From an uncultured Vibrio sp. (lineage in GTDB: Bacteria; Pseudomonadota; Gammaproteobacteria; Enterobacterales; Vibrionaceae), in assembly GCA_947504195.1 (NCBI GenBank), contig CANNGN010000001.1, positions 707,510 through 771,509 on the forward strand: a stretch of DNA of 64,000 nucleotides. Direction: 5' to 3'. Below the pieces are notes generated by a model. The model did no database searches. It saw nothing but the letters and a program-made list of their open reading frames with translations, and was not told the origin of the DNA. A program made the position numbers and the translations under genes. Below are positions 42,201 through 48,033 of this stretch, one piece after another. The first letter of the stretch is position 1. Each line of letters begins with the position of its first letter.

Positions 42201-45200
42201 GTGGTATCCGTAACTTCCGTTGTAAAGGTGTAGCTCACCGACCCGCCATCAACGTCAATACCGTCGATATTCAGTGTGACTGTATCGCCAACGCCATTGC
42301 CGGTTCCGCTAAATGTTGGCGTATTATCGTTACTTATTACGCTATCATCTGATAGTTCATTGGTTTGTGAATCAAATTGAGTGGTCACATCAATACTGTA
42401 ATCGGTAGTAATTACGCCAGTTACAATGTTGGCATTACCAACTTCATCAGTGGCAGTAACTGTATAGTTTGACTCGCCCTCTGATAACGGTGTTGTAACA
42501 GCGATCGCCCACGCGTAAGTGCCATCACCATTGTCAGTAATCGTTGCATCAGTATAGGTTTGACCGTCGATTTCTAAACTAATGGTCGCGTCAGGATCAT
42601 CAATGTTACCGCTGACGATTGGTTGCGAATCAGAGGTAACCGTATCACTCGTGTCACCAGTATTCGAAGCATCGTCTAGGTTTGCTGTAAATGTAGGCCC
42701 CGTTGTATCGATGACCAAACTGGCCGATATCGTCTCACCTAAATTCCCAGCTAAATCCTGAGAAGCAATAGAATAGGTATAGCTTCCATCATCAAGCGTG
42801 CTATCTGGTACTGAAATCGACCAAGCTTCATCAGCAGCAAACGTTTCGGTAATCGAATACGCTTCAGTGCCATCTTGGTTAGAAATAATTAGAGTAACTT
42901 GCTGACCAGAGGCATCAACAGAACCGGTAAAGGTTGGCATTTCATTAGTTAAAATATCGTCAGATGTCGTGCTTTCTAGGTCCAACGGCGCTTGAGTATC
43001 GATTTCAATATTGATACTACTGGAAGATGTTCTACCCGAATTATCTTCCGCGGTAACCGTTATAGTGTATGCAGCATCAGAGCCTAAATCACTCAAGTCT
43101 ATAGACCAAGGAGCAAATTCTTGATCTTCTCCATCTTCATTGATGATAACAACATCAGTATCGGCAACGGTAGTTGTAATGGTTTCAATGACTGTTCCAC
43201 TCGAATCCGTGACTACAATCGTGAGGTCATTACCCACCTGACTTAACCCAGAAATCGTTGGTGTTGTGTCGGACGTAATATTGTCGTCCCAAGAGGAATC
43301 GGTATTCGTATCGACACCAGAAAGTCCGGTTTCTGAATCTAAATCTAGCTCTAGAATTTTAGGTAGTGCCGTTTCTACAGTAAAGTTCCCACTGGTTGTA
43401 TCTACGTTGCCTGCACTATCAGTCGCTTCTATCGTATAGGTATAATTCGTGCCATTGACTAGACCTTGTAGTTCCGAAGAAGCCGAGAAATCAATATCCC
43501 AGGTACCGTCACCATTGATCGTTGCTTCAATTGGCGTGGTTAAGGTAACGCCATTAAACTCCGTAAGTTCAACGCTTCCTCCTTCTTCAACACTTCCACT
43601 AAAACTTACGTAGGTTGAACCAAGATAGGTTATCCCATCATCACCCAACGCAGTATTCATGCTTGAGTCGAGATCCCCATCCCAGATCAATTCATCGTCG
43701 ACCGTCAATGAACCTGTTTCACTATCGACATTACCCGCGATATCAGTACTGGTAACGGTATAATCAAACTCTTGCGCTCCGGTATTCTCATCAGCAGCCG
43801 TCGGTGTGAGACCCGATACATCAATAGACCATGTTCCACTGGTTACGGTCTCCGTGTAGTTTTGGTCATTGATGGTCAACTCAATCGTGGCACCATCTTC
43901 ACCAGTACCTGTAAAGGTAGGTGATGTGACATTGGTAATATTATCTCCCAACTCACCTGAATCACTTCCACTTTCCAGTTGTATTGTTACGTCTGTGCTG
44001 GTATCGACGTACAGTGTATCTGTTACAGATGCATAGTTACCGGTACTATCAATTTGAGTCAGTGTAAAGCTGAACGTTCCTTCCGTTAACTCATCTGCAG
44101 TGGTAACAAACCAACTCCCGTCTGCGTTAGTGACTGTTTCATAACTTGCCCCATTAATATCGAGAACAATCGTTGAGCCAGCTTCAGCTGATCCAGCATT
44201 ACCACTAAAACTTGGGGTGAGATCAGAGGTAATATAATCGTCTTGTGTGCCAGTATCAGATTCGGCATCAAGTAAGTTACCCTGTAATTGATTGGTGGTA
44301 CTATCTACAACAAATGTCTGATCCGATAATGTTGTGCTATTTCCCGCCAAGTCCGTCGCGGTAATACTAAAACTGTGTTCACCGTCATCAAGAGCTGAGT
44401 CGATATCTAGTGTCCATTCAACCACTTCGTTACCATTGCCGTCGGTGGTAATAATCAGGTTGCCGTCACCATCTGTTGCTAAGGTTGCGGTTAACCCAGT
44501 CGTACTACCGTCGAGATAAATAACAACACTGTCGATATTAGTTGCGTCGACACTTCCGATTAACGAAGGAGTATCGTCTGTGGTTTGATTATCTAGAGTG
44601 TCAACGTAATCGGTATCGATAGCTTGAATGGCACTAAGCTCACTTGCAGAAAGATAATCACTCTCCTCAGATAATCCTGCGGTTAACGTTTCTGGGTTCT
44701 GAGTATCAATAACCAGGCTCTCTGAAGCAAGACTTGTACTATTACCTGCATCATCGACTGCACTAATTACATATTCGTAGTTACCGTCAGATAACTGCGC
44801 ACCGTCAGCAAACTGGATTGACCAACTGCCGTCATCACCTACCGTCACGGTTTCAATTATTGCGGCTAAATTGGGATTCTCGGTATTGGTGATGGTAACG
44901 CTAATGGTATCACCAGAATCACCCGTACCAGAGAATAGTGGCGTGTTATCACTGGTAATGCCATCGCTGTTATCCATCGTATCGCTGTCTGGATCAAGTG
45001 CACCGGAAAGACTAATACTGGTATCAATCGTAACGTCACCGGTTAGGGTCGAATTATTGCCCAAACTGTCTGTGGCGATCACTGTGTATTGATACGCATC
45101 TTCACTTTCTGTTAATGCATTTGTAAGCGTAACTGACCATGTACCATCAGATGTATCGCTACTATCAACGGTGTATTCATCACCATTAATGTTAAATGAA

Positions 45201-47893
45201 ATTGAACTACCCGCTTCTACTGTACCGCTAAAGGTCGGAGTAGCCACGTTGGTGATGGTGTCGTCAATGTCACCACTATTAGAATCACTATCAAGCTCAA
45301 CTGTAAATGGCGAGACTGTTGTGTCTAGGGTAAAGTTGTCAGCATCCGTTGTAGTGATATTTCCTGCAATATCTTCAGCTGAGACCGTGTAGCTGTATAT
45401 CCCATCCGCTAAGCCTGCTGCGGCATCTACCGTTAATGACCAATCACCATTCTCATCAGCGTTAACCGTTTGAGTGTACTCGGTTCCGTCGGTTGCGATG
45501 ATTGAAATCGTAATGATAGAATCTGCTTCGGCAGTACCTGTTAGCGTTTGTACAGGATCAATGATATTTGACGCTATATCGGTAGTAACAGAAAGCGCTG
45601 ACTCTGTATCAATCGTAATTGAGTGTGAGATATCGGTTGAGTTACCAGCAGCATCAGTCGCAGTTACATCAACCGTATAGTCACCTTGTGCCAAGTATTC
45701 AGTGAGCTCTACAACCCAGTTCCCGTCGTCATCCACAAACGTATCGTATGAATTGGTTACACTTGCGTCTGCTGATGTAATGGTGACCGAAATATATGCA
45801 CCAGCTTCCGCCTCTCCACCCAAACTTGGAGTAGTATCATTGGTGATGTTATCCAGTTTTAAATCTGTGTTGGTCGTGTTTGCTGGAGCAGAATCAGTCT
45901 CTGTGGTAAGGCTACTTGTAACCGTTGGTGCTGTGGTATCGATTGTAAGGGTTTGAGTATCTGATGTAGCGACATTTCCTGCTGCATCTTCGTAGGTGAA
46001 ATAGTAACTATAGCTACCATCCTCTATATCTGTGAACACGCCATCATAACCATCAGATGTCGAGTTTATCGTCCATGACTGTGCACCTTCACCATTTAAT
46101 ACATATTGGCTATTCGTTGGTGAAACAAAGTAATCGACACCATCGATACTAATGACCAACGTAACCTCGGCGTCAACTTCGACAGTACCACTAAAGCTCG
46201 GAGAGCTGCTTGATGTGATGCCATCGCTGTGGCCATCGCTATCTTGATTATAATCTGCTGCGGTGTCTGAACTTTCTGATAGATCGCCAGATTCCGAAGT
46301 TACACTGGTGTCTAATGTGAAGCTTGCCTCAGTGCGCTCAGACTCATTTCCTGCGGTATCTGTTGCGGTAACATAATAATCATAGGTGCCGTTTGTAGCC
46401 AACTGTGAAGAAATGGTGAGCGACCAGTTACCGTCGTCATCGACTAGGGCCGTATAATCGGTATAAGTAGGATTGTCTGAGTCTGAAGTAATATCAACAA
46501 GCGATAGCGTGATTATCGTGCCCGCTTCAGCAGTACCTTCAAATGTTGGCGTTGTTTCACTTGTTAAGGTGTCGACGTTATATCCTGGAGTATCGTCGGC
46601 ATCATTAAATGATGCTGCTGTATCTGAATCGGTGCTAAGCGATACTGTCGGCGCATCTGGCGCTTGTGTTTCAATGACAAATGTTTCTTCGGTACGAAGC
46701 TCTACACCTGATTCAAGTATCGTACTGACGCTGACCGAATAAGACCCATCGGCAAACATACTATCAAGTTCAACGGTGTACTCACCAGACGAATTAGTAA
46801 CGACAAATTCATCAACAACCGTGTTTCCATCGGCGTCAATAAGAACAAAGTTAACAGTTGTTTCTGGATCAGTCTGGCCATAAAACGTTAGATCGGTATT
46901 ATGATTGGTTATAAAATCCCCTACCGAGCCCGAATCATCTTCACTATCTAACAGAAGGGTTAAGTAATCTTCAAGGCCTGCGTCCTCACTATCTCCCGTA
47001 CCATCCTCTTGCTGTGGGCTTGAGGAGCTAGAAGACGAAGTCGATGAAGAACTTGAAGAGCTAGAAGACGAACTTGATGAGCTAGAAGACGAACTTGATG
47101 AAGAACTTGAAGAGCTTGACGAAGAGCTAGTTGTATTCGTTGGAGTCGTGGTAGATTGTGTTGTAGAGGTTGTATTTGATTCTTCGCTTAAAGATGTCGC
47201 AACCGCAGACTCAATAGCACTTTGTTGGGATTCGATGAGTGTTTCAATCGCTTGAACAAGTTCAGAACTGGTTTCGATCCCAGGGTCAACATCAACGCCA
47301 TCTCCGGCATATTCCACGACATAATCTTCAACGTATGACTGTCCGTTTACGTCACTTCGACTAACGATCGCTTCAGCAAGCTCAAGTAAATCCTCTTGCT
47401 CAGCATCAATTTCAGCTTCTTTCGCAGAAAGTTGTAATTGCCATTCGTTAAGCTGTTGATATCGTTCGTCTAATGTATCTAAGCGTTCTATACCCGCTTC
47501 TTCTATCGCAAGCTGTAACGCTTCCTTTTGAGCCTCAAGTTCGGCTTGCAATTCGGCAAGTTGCTCTGCTTGTAACGATCCACTTTCTGCATCACTAAGT
47601 ATTTCACCCTCGTTCGTTCCTTCAATCAAGAGATCCTGATCGGTGGAATTTCCCGAAGCAAATAAGTTGTTTTCAAGGAACACACTAGAAGCGGTTTCGA
47701 GATTGACCCCTGATTGATTTATCAGGTCATTCATCGAAAATTCACCTTCACGCGTTTCCACACTCAGGCTACCATCGGCAATTGCAATCACCCCATCGGT
47801 GATAACTTTCGTTTCGCCTTCCGGTGTCTTATATTCGATATCAAATCCATTGATCTTGATATCGTCAATTGAATTAATTACAACTGATGCCAT
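24248..47893 (-). CDS. Giant Ig-repeat adhesin, SiiE-like, non-RTX type I secretion substrate
   Basis: About 7,881 residues from the ATG at 47893; an upstream in-frame TTG at 47905 is less likely. N-terminal layout: a short beta-rich segment (1-90), a coiled coil rich in Glu/Leu/Gln (about 95-190), and a Ser-tract linker (about 254-291). Then roughly 75-80 bacterial Ig-like repeats of about 95 residues follow the pattern TPxFSGT...GxxVxLxI...DGxWxxx...LxDGxYxYxxTxTDxAGN. There is no Sec signal and there are no RTX nonapeptides at the C-terminus. I noticed no cysteine. The plan matches Salmonella SiiE: N-terminal coiled coil for retention, Ca-binding Ig stalk, C-terminal tip exported first. 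It probably mediates surface attachment; the receptor is unknown. It is the last gene of the minus-strand cluster, 140 bp after the MotA-EAL gene. Confidence 0.93.
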   Translation of the reverse strand: MASVVINSIDDIKINGFDIEYKTPEGETKVITDGVIAIADGSLSVETREGEFSMNDLINQSGVNLETASSVFLENNLFASGNSTDQDLLIEGTNEGEILSDAESGSLQAEQLAELQAELEAQKEALQLAIEEAGIERLDTLDERYQQLNEWQLQLSAKEAEIDAEQEDLLELAEAIVSRSDVNGQSYVEDYVVEYAGDGVDVDPGIETSSELVQAIETLIESQQSAIESAVATSLSEESNTTSTTQSTTTPTNTTSSSSSSSSSSSSSSSSSSSSSSSSSSSSSTSSSSSSSPQQEDGTGDSEDAGLEDYLTLLLDSEDDSGSVGDFITNHNTDLTFYGQTDPETTVNFVLIDADGNTVVDEFVVTNSSGEYTVELDSMFADGSYSVSVSTILESGVELRTEETFVIETQAPDAPTVSLSTDSDTAASFNDADDTPGYNVDTLTSETTPTFEGTAEAGTIITLSLVDITSDSDNPTYTDYTALVDDDGNWSLTISSQLATNGTYDYYVTATDTAGNESERTEASFTLDTSVTSESGDLSESSDTAADYNQDSDGHSDGITSSSSPSFSGTVEVDAEVTLVISIDGVDYFVSPTNSQYVLNGEGAQSWTINSTSDGYDGVFTDIEDGSYSYYFTYEDAAGNVATSDTQTLTIDTTAPTVTSSLTTETDSAPANTTNTDLKLDNITNDTTPSLGGEAEAGAYISVTITSADASVTNSYDTFVDDDGNWVVELTEYLAQGDYTVDVTATDAAGNSTDISHSITIDTESALSVTTDIASNIIDPVQTLTGTAEADSIITISIIATDGTEYTQTVNADENGDWSLTVDAAAGLADGIYSYTVSAEDIAGNITTTDADNFTLDTTVSPFTVELDSDSNSGDIDDTITNVATPTFSGTVEAGSSISFNINGDEYTVDSSDTSDGTWSVTLTNALTESEDAYQYTVIATDSLGNNSTLTGDVTIDTSISLSGALDPDSDTMDNSDGITSDNTPLFSGTGDSGDTISVTITNTENPNLAAIIETVTVGDDGSWSIQFADGAQLSDGNYEYVISAVDDAGNSTSLASESLVIDTQNPETLTAGLSEESDYLSASELSAIQAIDTDYVDTLDNQTTDDTPSLIGSVDATNIDSVVIYLDGSTTGLTATLATDGDGNLIITTDGNGNEVVEWTLDIDSALDDGEHSFSITATDLAGNSTTLSDQTFVVDSTTNQLQGNLLDAESDTGTQDDYITSDLTPSFSGNAGSAEAGSTIVLDINGASYETVTNADGSWFVTTADELTEGTFSFTLTQIDSTGNYASVTDTLYVDTSTDVTIQLESGSDSGELGDNITNVTSPTFTGTGEDGATIELTINDQNYTETVTSGTWSIDVSGLTPTAADENTGAQEFDYTVTSTDIAGNVDSETGSLTVDDELIWDGDLDSSMNTALGDDGITYLGSTYVSFSGSVEEGGSVELTEFNGVTLTTPIEATINGDGTWDIDFSASSELQGLVNGTNYTYTIEATDSAGNVDTTSGNFTVETALPKILELDLDSETGLSGVDTNTDSSWDDNITSDTTPTISGLSQVGNDLTIVVTDSSGTVIETITTTVADTDVVIINEDGEDQEFAPWSIDLSDLGSDAAYTITVTAEDNSGRTSSSSINIEIDTQAPLDLESTTSDDILTNEMPTFTGSVDASGQQVTLIISNQDGTEAYSITETFAADEAWSISVPDSTLDDGSYTYSIASQDLAGNLGETISASLVIDTTGPTFTANLDDASNTGDTSDTVTSDSQPIVSGNIDDPDATISLEIDGQTYTDATITDNGDGTYAWAIAVTTPLSEGESNYTVTATDEVGNANIVTGVITTDYSIDVTTQFDSQTNELSDDSVISNDNTPTFSGTGNGVGDTVTLNIDGIDVDGGSVSYTFTTEVTDTTDSDGNYTWEYTVPTTDTLVEGDYSYTVTATDTAGNSEAVSGESFTIDLGISEFSALLDSEHSDDAEPFTQDTSPNFSGQVEVGSSVTLLIGGVSLAATVNADGTWIIDDGVWDSAGLADGLVDGEYSYSLSAEDEAGNTDTITGTLNIDASLNFSGSLDDSSDTKATDANANPFSYDNYTSDNTPMFSGTGDESDTVTLSIEAVISGAGTDNELTEIVATYTTTVDSGGTWDINAESVTADDGQMYTLGDGEYRYSLTATDTAGNSSVISELMTIDTETSLSGQLQDSTVIDTGNSSTDGVTQNTTPIFTGTGENDATVTLVLHNEADGSDTSGDITKTVTVSDEAWSIAFTDSDALSDDTTYTYTIVAEDIAGNVSETISDSLVIDNSGPVISVSAHLDTSSDSAPVDESLVNNPANADLDADGITADTTPRISGSAEIGASVSVVETGSDAAPVTTTVGDDGNWYVDLTEISGEGTHELTVTYTDGAGNTTTETMDFVLDTQNTVDGSLDIGSDSGRDIGSDTDTLEAATDSITNADTLVFSGTGDEDQKVILHINGSTYDAVVEDGEWAIDVSGLAEGTYEYYIDSNDTAGNYGSSGVQSVTVDRTAPEVTTILDLSSDTGIQGDDITNDNSPLFSGTTDDGDAIVQIQIGGETITAEIGEYDADTGLWSWSAQWTSTLTEGDHDYTITATDKAGNSVSNTQTLTIDTVGEITASIVSDYIEEGSGLLIEADEQLIFAGTAEVGSSLELVITDSEGNISSYTDITISDSYDSDGNNWTYTLTAAEQAALSDGSYSYQVVMTDTADNVGSTTSENFIIDTQVGGFTSELTSDSGRATEFTTDEITNELPLTFSGSAEEGATVVVAIDGYSYQAVFDGVDPTSWTVIVSSEYLVSGETWESGYALDAEGDYDYSFTVTDVAGNQITSTTALDSDLVGNGTVVDDLTGTITIDSSVDATAQLSDSTDTGNDSSDGVTQSVNPIFTGSTELDAEVTISILLDGGEVYSATFINSEDAAASNDQLTFVDTGGDTGEWSYTLSDSLSENNDYTYEIEVTDKTGNTSDTISGSISIDNESSVYISGISSSSDSAPEGVADDDARLSDQITNITPTLEGTTEANAEVSVILTTVDGTEITLTTTADSDGAWNLNLQGNDTLDDAGLLDLDGNLNEDGEYYYSVTSTDVAGNVSSSETGSFEYDSTAETEFAFSGGLAQTEESDTGLHQDDGITTAQSPTFSGFGEVGASVELTIDGQTYTTEVINSDGSWTIDLAEESTVLDAGDYSYTLSLTDDAGNTTALDAQQVTVDLTDPIATAELENSSESDTGTYNSDDYTSNIQPVFEGTVDETSNISFTIYQKNSDGDVVDSFTYDVEEVTDTWSIDLSSTDYEMTSSGTYYYAVTATDLAGNELASSEYSFTLDLENTLQVDIDATNNNGAVDSPAVISGDTTTIQLADKITNDSELHFTGSGEAGDTVEITVYDSDSNAVATETIVLPGTQGNGTSETWSFDTEALLDQADNSLSEAFTYNVTSTDLAGNTKTYTGSVTVDQTIVTTLTTEGLTDASDSEPSGVSEQNDNITYLTPVLEGTVGDEAVSVDIILTSIDGIALTSDEADRTYTATITSGEWEAEIDGLTIDGVYAYDVVAYNDLGSASDTVSGSFEVDTVIDQFTGTMNYDSSSADETGDVVKVSTEPGFSGTGEVGATVTVEFFLVNGDGSTISQGTEAATVNSDGEWVIVASDYSGLNLESGDYAYEIAITDIAGNTNSEEDLITGSFELDFTLPIIDSIDLVTSSDTGDSQYDDYTNDTTPAFSGAVSNADSGTTVVITITNSDTSYDFTTSVDTDGNWSIDLASDTDDTGASVELTDGEYDISVVATDSVGNVSEINAASTESFTIDTVNTLSGEMESGEQDTNDLSTTATSTLGDGSILIEQPDRITNDATPSFSGTGEEGDVVTLSITHDDGDGAVEVYTTTATVESGEWTIDVDSDLSADGEYAYSITSSDLAGNNTEVQGEFTLDTGNPSGLTSSGLTIGSDSGTSDSDNITNLTPVLEGTVEDSEGMTVSVTLVSKDGVPLDAGSYTYDATVANGTWEVSLTGLDDDSGLLDGEYAYTVTATDITGNISVISSDELTFALDNLVDPKTAVLQSTTDEDIDGNTVTNDQTLNFSGTGETDSTVTVEIYQVDEYGVVSTDVSATATASVSESGTWSINDDDYADSLTAGTYQYQVSITDTAGNTETIVEGSDTEIIVDISGPTIESFTLSESADTGDSTSDGITKDTSPAFNGVISEEGTITLTIVPTNNDGDQITEQAVTVEGITTSYDSGSGSWIWDYDLSNNSSIAALTDGSYEYYVSASDINGNSSAISEAQGFDVDTTNELNADMDSGAQVNDYESANYNATDSTDDNEIWTNPDRITNDLTPTFSGSIEASDDSVSLVIYASDGTTQILVTTVTADSNGDWDYDLGSDAAKALLVASGYADGELTDGDFSYTISSTDVAGNTKTYEGDFEIKTDSEVTVSSDGLTDDSDSEPNNDTTTYSDENNDNITNLSPILEGTTTGGADFISVVLTSYTDVDGTETTLTEADNTYTVVVEDDGSWTVELSDLLESDGSADGTYSYKVIAYDGVTIEDAVAIELDADNADSEDILSFVLDSQFNTDTASATVDDLVNVTLADSSEYDAVDSGNILLKGTAEQDAVVEVTIYQVNGDGSRTELGTITTRASVEDSDVDTDDTYVWTINSSTDGYSDVIGSGLADGTYQYDVTLIDIANNTTTIDTEEFVVDSTAPTLTVLGLLSESDSGDSNSDAYTNVATPTIIGTADETGTITLTITNGDDIYQVIQAIDDTGDWSIELPAEYELTEGEWNYTVSMTDEVGLTTTSSPSSFTVDLTNELTADIAATQIDGSDTSTSATDESGAVTVTLPTSTTNNGELSFSGEAEDADSVTISITNDSGYSYTDTFTITTDSDDETLENWTYTLSDSNILIDEGTYHYTITSSDLAGNEKTIEGDVIYDTTQSTVTVLGVSDDTDSTSVPSDDVNYISSENQDNVTNVDPTLEGTVDSAVSISVQLVSVTTGGSTVTLDPNSYSYSGTVSDVLNDSDTYDWSVSVDDIVSTISAGSDSNLTEGTYAYQVIATDSSGNVTTLTDGGSEELSFDIDLSVDASTSEGYLHTTDNDTGSSDSDQISSDTKPSFSGNGEAGSLVTVTIYDGDSAVGVFTTRVSDVDGDGDGNYSWALDTSSADYGFSGLADGEYTYAISETDIAGNTTDITPTNSATFEVDTTAPTITDFDMISDTVKDGYTADASPTFEGTVSDANAVTLTLTVTDAGGSSYDIDVDVAEGDTDWSIDLSGTVLSDGEASYYITVVDRAGNSSVSDTQTFIVDTTNSLTGAMTTDSDSGADDINNYTDLDATNMSFEGTGEVGTTVSITISDSTGDVVTITGVTIDTDGNWNYTLTQDQEDLLSDGTSYEYEISSTNTVGITKTISNNGTTLVATIDGTETTLSSESTTINYGFIVDESSPDAAIVDGLSFDTDTAAEVYIDSEDTDRNDNTTNLTSPTIEGSFSALEIVDVDGVETTLVESVDVVLLSVTADGTTTTLTDVSFSATINGTDWSAILDLESYGDGVYSYEVVLTDIAGNTSTQTLDSEGNALELTLDTTAPETPTNDGFGDANDFLDHGGDTDTGNTNDNSTSNTQPTFTGFAETGSLVTLVIAGNAYSTTADAIDGSWTISLLSEGAAELSDGTYTYTVTSEDKAGNSTLVDAEIEIDTAGPEIVSVELEPDLSVEDDTWADETDADLKSELEDRSTTTTEVIDGNTSYTVPLLGEASPVFTVSAEAGTTATLTITDLEDADIEYTYEITITENESDSTSGTYSVNGVEMGTVNLDAEGVATITVEVDELAVDTNGQAEYRYEVSAVDDAGNEASNVIIETPEVDGLTVDEGYFALDVTTDLSNVALSDGSDTGSDDSDHVTYDQTPVFEGEGEIGAAIEIEIVDSNGDTVTTVNTEVGSDGTWSLEVDSELASGDYSAVITATDTMGNQVSETIDDLTIDSDAPLASTITSVMPLYDVTSNTSYDYGQSGDYITSAQTVYISGAVSDISSEVEEGSIITITVYEIDVDGNIVSGGVSTIATATVLSNNTWAAEATLNVNDTTHFGYSVSITDLAGNQSSSTISTETDGLQTFTITPVELTFTEYEDVSSGAEIDGQYQGSSTSYFYTQLSTFNAVGQLADNIDTDDVSITVVDENGDPISSSLYSFSLNDATADDGVQTWTLNFGGLSDGTYTYTINVSDENGLTNSLSNSVTVDNAIPTAPTLVSINGESVVDQTYLINDEATFSGTTEPYATVTLYFSATNSGGGTDYSITTVADSSGNWVLDIDSANTATTDYTDELDGEYYYSFTATDLAGNESAASTPYLVNFDSTAPIFSTVSFSADENTSDGDSADTFALDDDWWVVGAQEEMIISGEITDTGSNLDSLTLTVNGTDYSEYISLVGGSFTVDFDALLDAINAVESEQFDQYSLVFTATDTHGNETRFEKILNYDETISITASLSATSDSNSDDITNDTTPTLVGVTTDNAFVTIYGSNGTTVIGTTTADNNGAWSYTFSELVSGDYTYIVTAAEDVSGSNETAGVSVSFEVDATAPVLSTITISSLTADSDGLADSDGVVDGDDGSIYDVADSSTGNGDSAPILTTKYNTVLIEGAVDDITATVEVFIGGQWHDVDVDGSGAYSFNITLAASDDAYTYQIKATDISGNETLTESTVTIEPSTVTIDVDDLSTDSLTVTTDENGQEQLVINGDVTTGLTLALSGTTAAGATYIVYLADADGNIVTDVDSNSVYEFEGTADSNGVWEINNTGLDLDDLVDGYQIIIESSGRTDTIEIVADTDVELTDIQVLGQEESGSEYFNAANVTGDIISGTTDPGATVTIALTNTTATSGITEFTEADVSVIVDANGDFTISNSGGALSDGSYEFTITTTDSSGNVATETGTFVIDTEAPDIAIGNIVTLSEVDDSNVETTISSGSTTAEDSVQFSGTINLSDDDYNKVTLVVTDTLGSESSYVIRSDDGSSTSDGVSFNSSTGEWSLTLDNLTDGDYSYAVYIEDSAGNETQQTADDGSFTVKTSISDSEISYSLIGGTEDGTNAYTTTDDTFDVEFSSSSTTGVTVVATLFQSGVAISTPVEITVDDSGSQTINFASVDASGDGTYQVETVITDIYGNTTTEYMTVEYSSTVSTLSIELPSDTGASDSDGVTSDSTVTISGISSSENGWLYSIDGGSTWYAGSTSLTDEGDGTYSATFALGDGVYTAGDIVVKQVDDNGNESSETSSISDITIDNSAPNAVSLTLDNDTGTVGDSITSDGTINVSGIEGGATWTYSYTTSGGTVTSSSFASTVTSFELDPEVYTSVTVTVTDSAGNSTTTSLSDITVTGTISAPTLTLPSNTGVDATNDTTVTISGISSGNSWMYSVDNGATWYLGSGTSFELSDGDYSTGDIQVKQIDSSNNESAVTSSTSDVTVDTQAPDSVSLALDNDTGTVGDSITSDGQINITSVENGATLEYSTNGSTWTPLTSNASSSTTYNFTLGTGTYSSIYARVTDSAGNSTTSTLSNVTVTASSSTIAIALNSDTGESNSDGVTSDATVNVSNVTSGNNWMYSIDNGSTWFIGSGSSFELSDGSYSSGAIQVKEVSASGETLGTASLSGSYTIDTSTPIVSLSSALNEISGHTNEAVTLDFDYDNNGSVDHSIDVAANSNWSVSADDLGLTNNDAAYTVDITATDSAGNSLDNLDVLLNVDTVDPTLTNFTIYDDVTSGDTDDTGFLSNGSWTNDSQPTFEGETESGATVSLTIGSDVYEATASSDGSWSITLGTPLDDGSYSYSVSITDDAGNSLSNAASGTLNIDTTAPTYENLATDSGTGAVSFDVSEVGSGISSISAILSDDTALTVDMSSLVNNEGTVTVSDNDTGTTSDVVITITDVAGNETQIDTDI
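25080..26480 (-). repeat. Second class of Ig-like repeats near the adhesin C-terminus
   Basis: Near the C-terminal (first-exported) end the repeat type changes. Three units carry W(M/L)YS(I/V)D(N/G)G(S/A)TW, alternating with two related units (GATWTYSYTTSGG, GATLEYSTNGSTW). Each is about 75-85 residues and ends in VTDSAGNSTT or IQVK-type strands. They differ from the uniform stalk repeats and may form the binding tip. Confidence 0.7.
47019..47132 (-). repeat. Serine-codon tract in the adhesin linker
   Basis: Encodes almost uninterrupted serine with one threonine. It is built from mixed Ser codons with a partly duplicated 21-bp unit (GAGCTAGAAGACGAACTTGAT on the + strand), so length change by slippage or recombination is possible. 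It separates the intracellular-side coiled coil from the Ig stalk. Confidence 0.8.
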
Positions 47894-48033
47894 ATTCTGC
47901 CCCAACTAAAAATTATTTCTAGTGGTTCGGTCAAGCCAGATCTTTACCGAATTACACTATTAACTACTATAATTTTAGCTGTGGTTTGAGATTTTGCTTA
48001 ATAATCTAACTTTGTTTCATAATTATCAGAAAA

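Noticed and set aside
24242..47000. Many plus-strand ORFs of 60-130 codons opposite the giant adhesin
   Set aside because: They are antisense shadows of repetitive Ser/Asp/Thr codons, without ribosome sites or recognisable families.
24248..47893. LapA-type RTX adhesin controlled by LapD/LapG
   Set aside because: No RTX nonapeptides, no TAAG-type N-terminal cleavage motif and no LapG-like protease in the window; the layout fits SiiE better.
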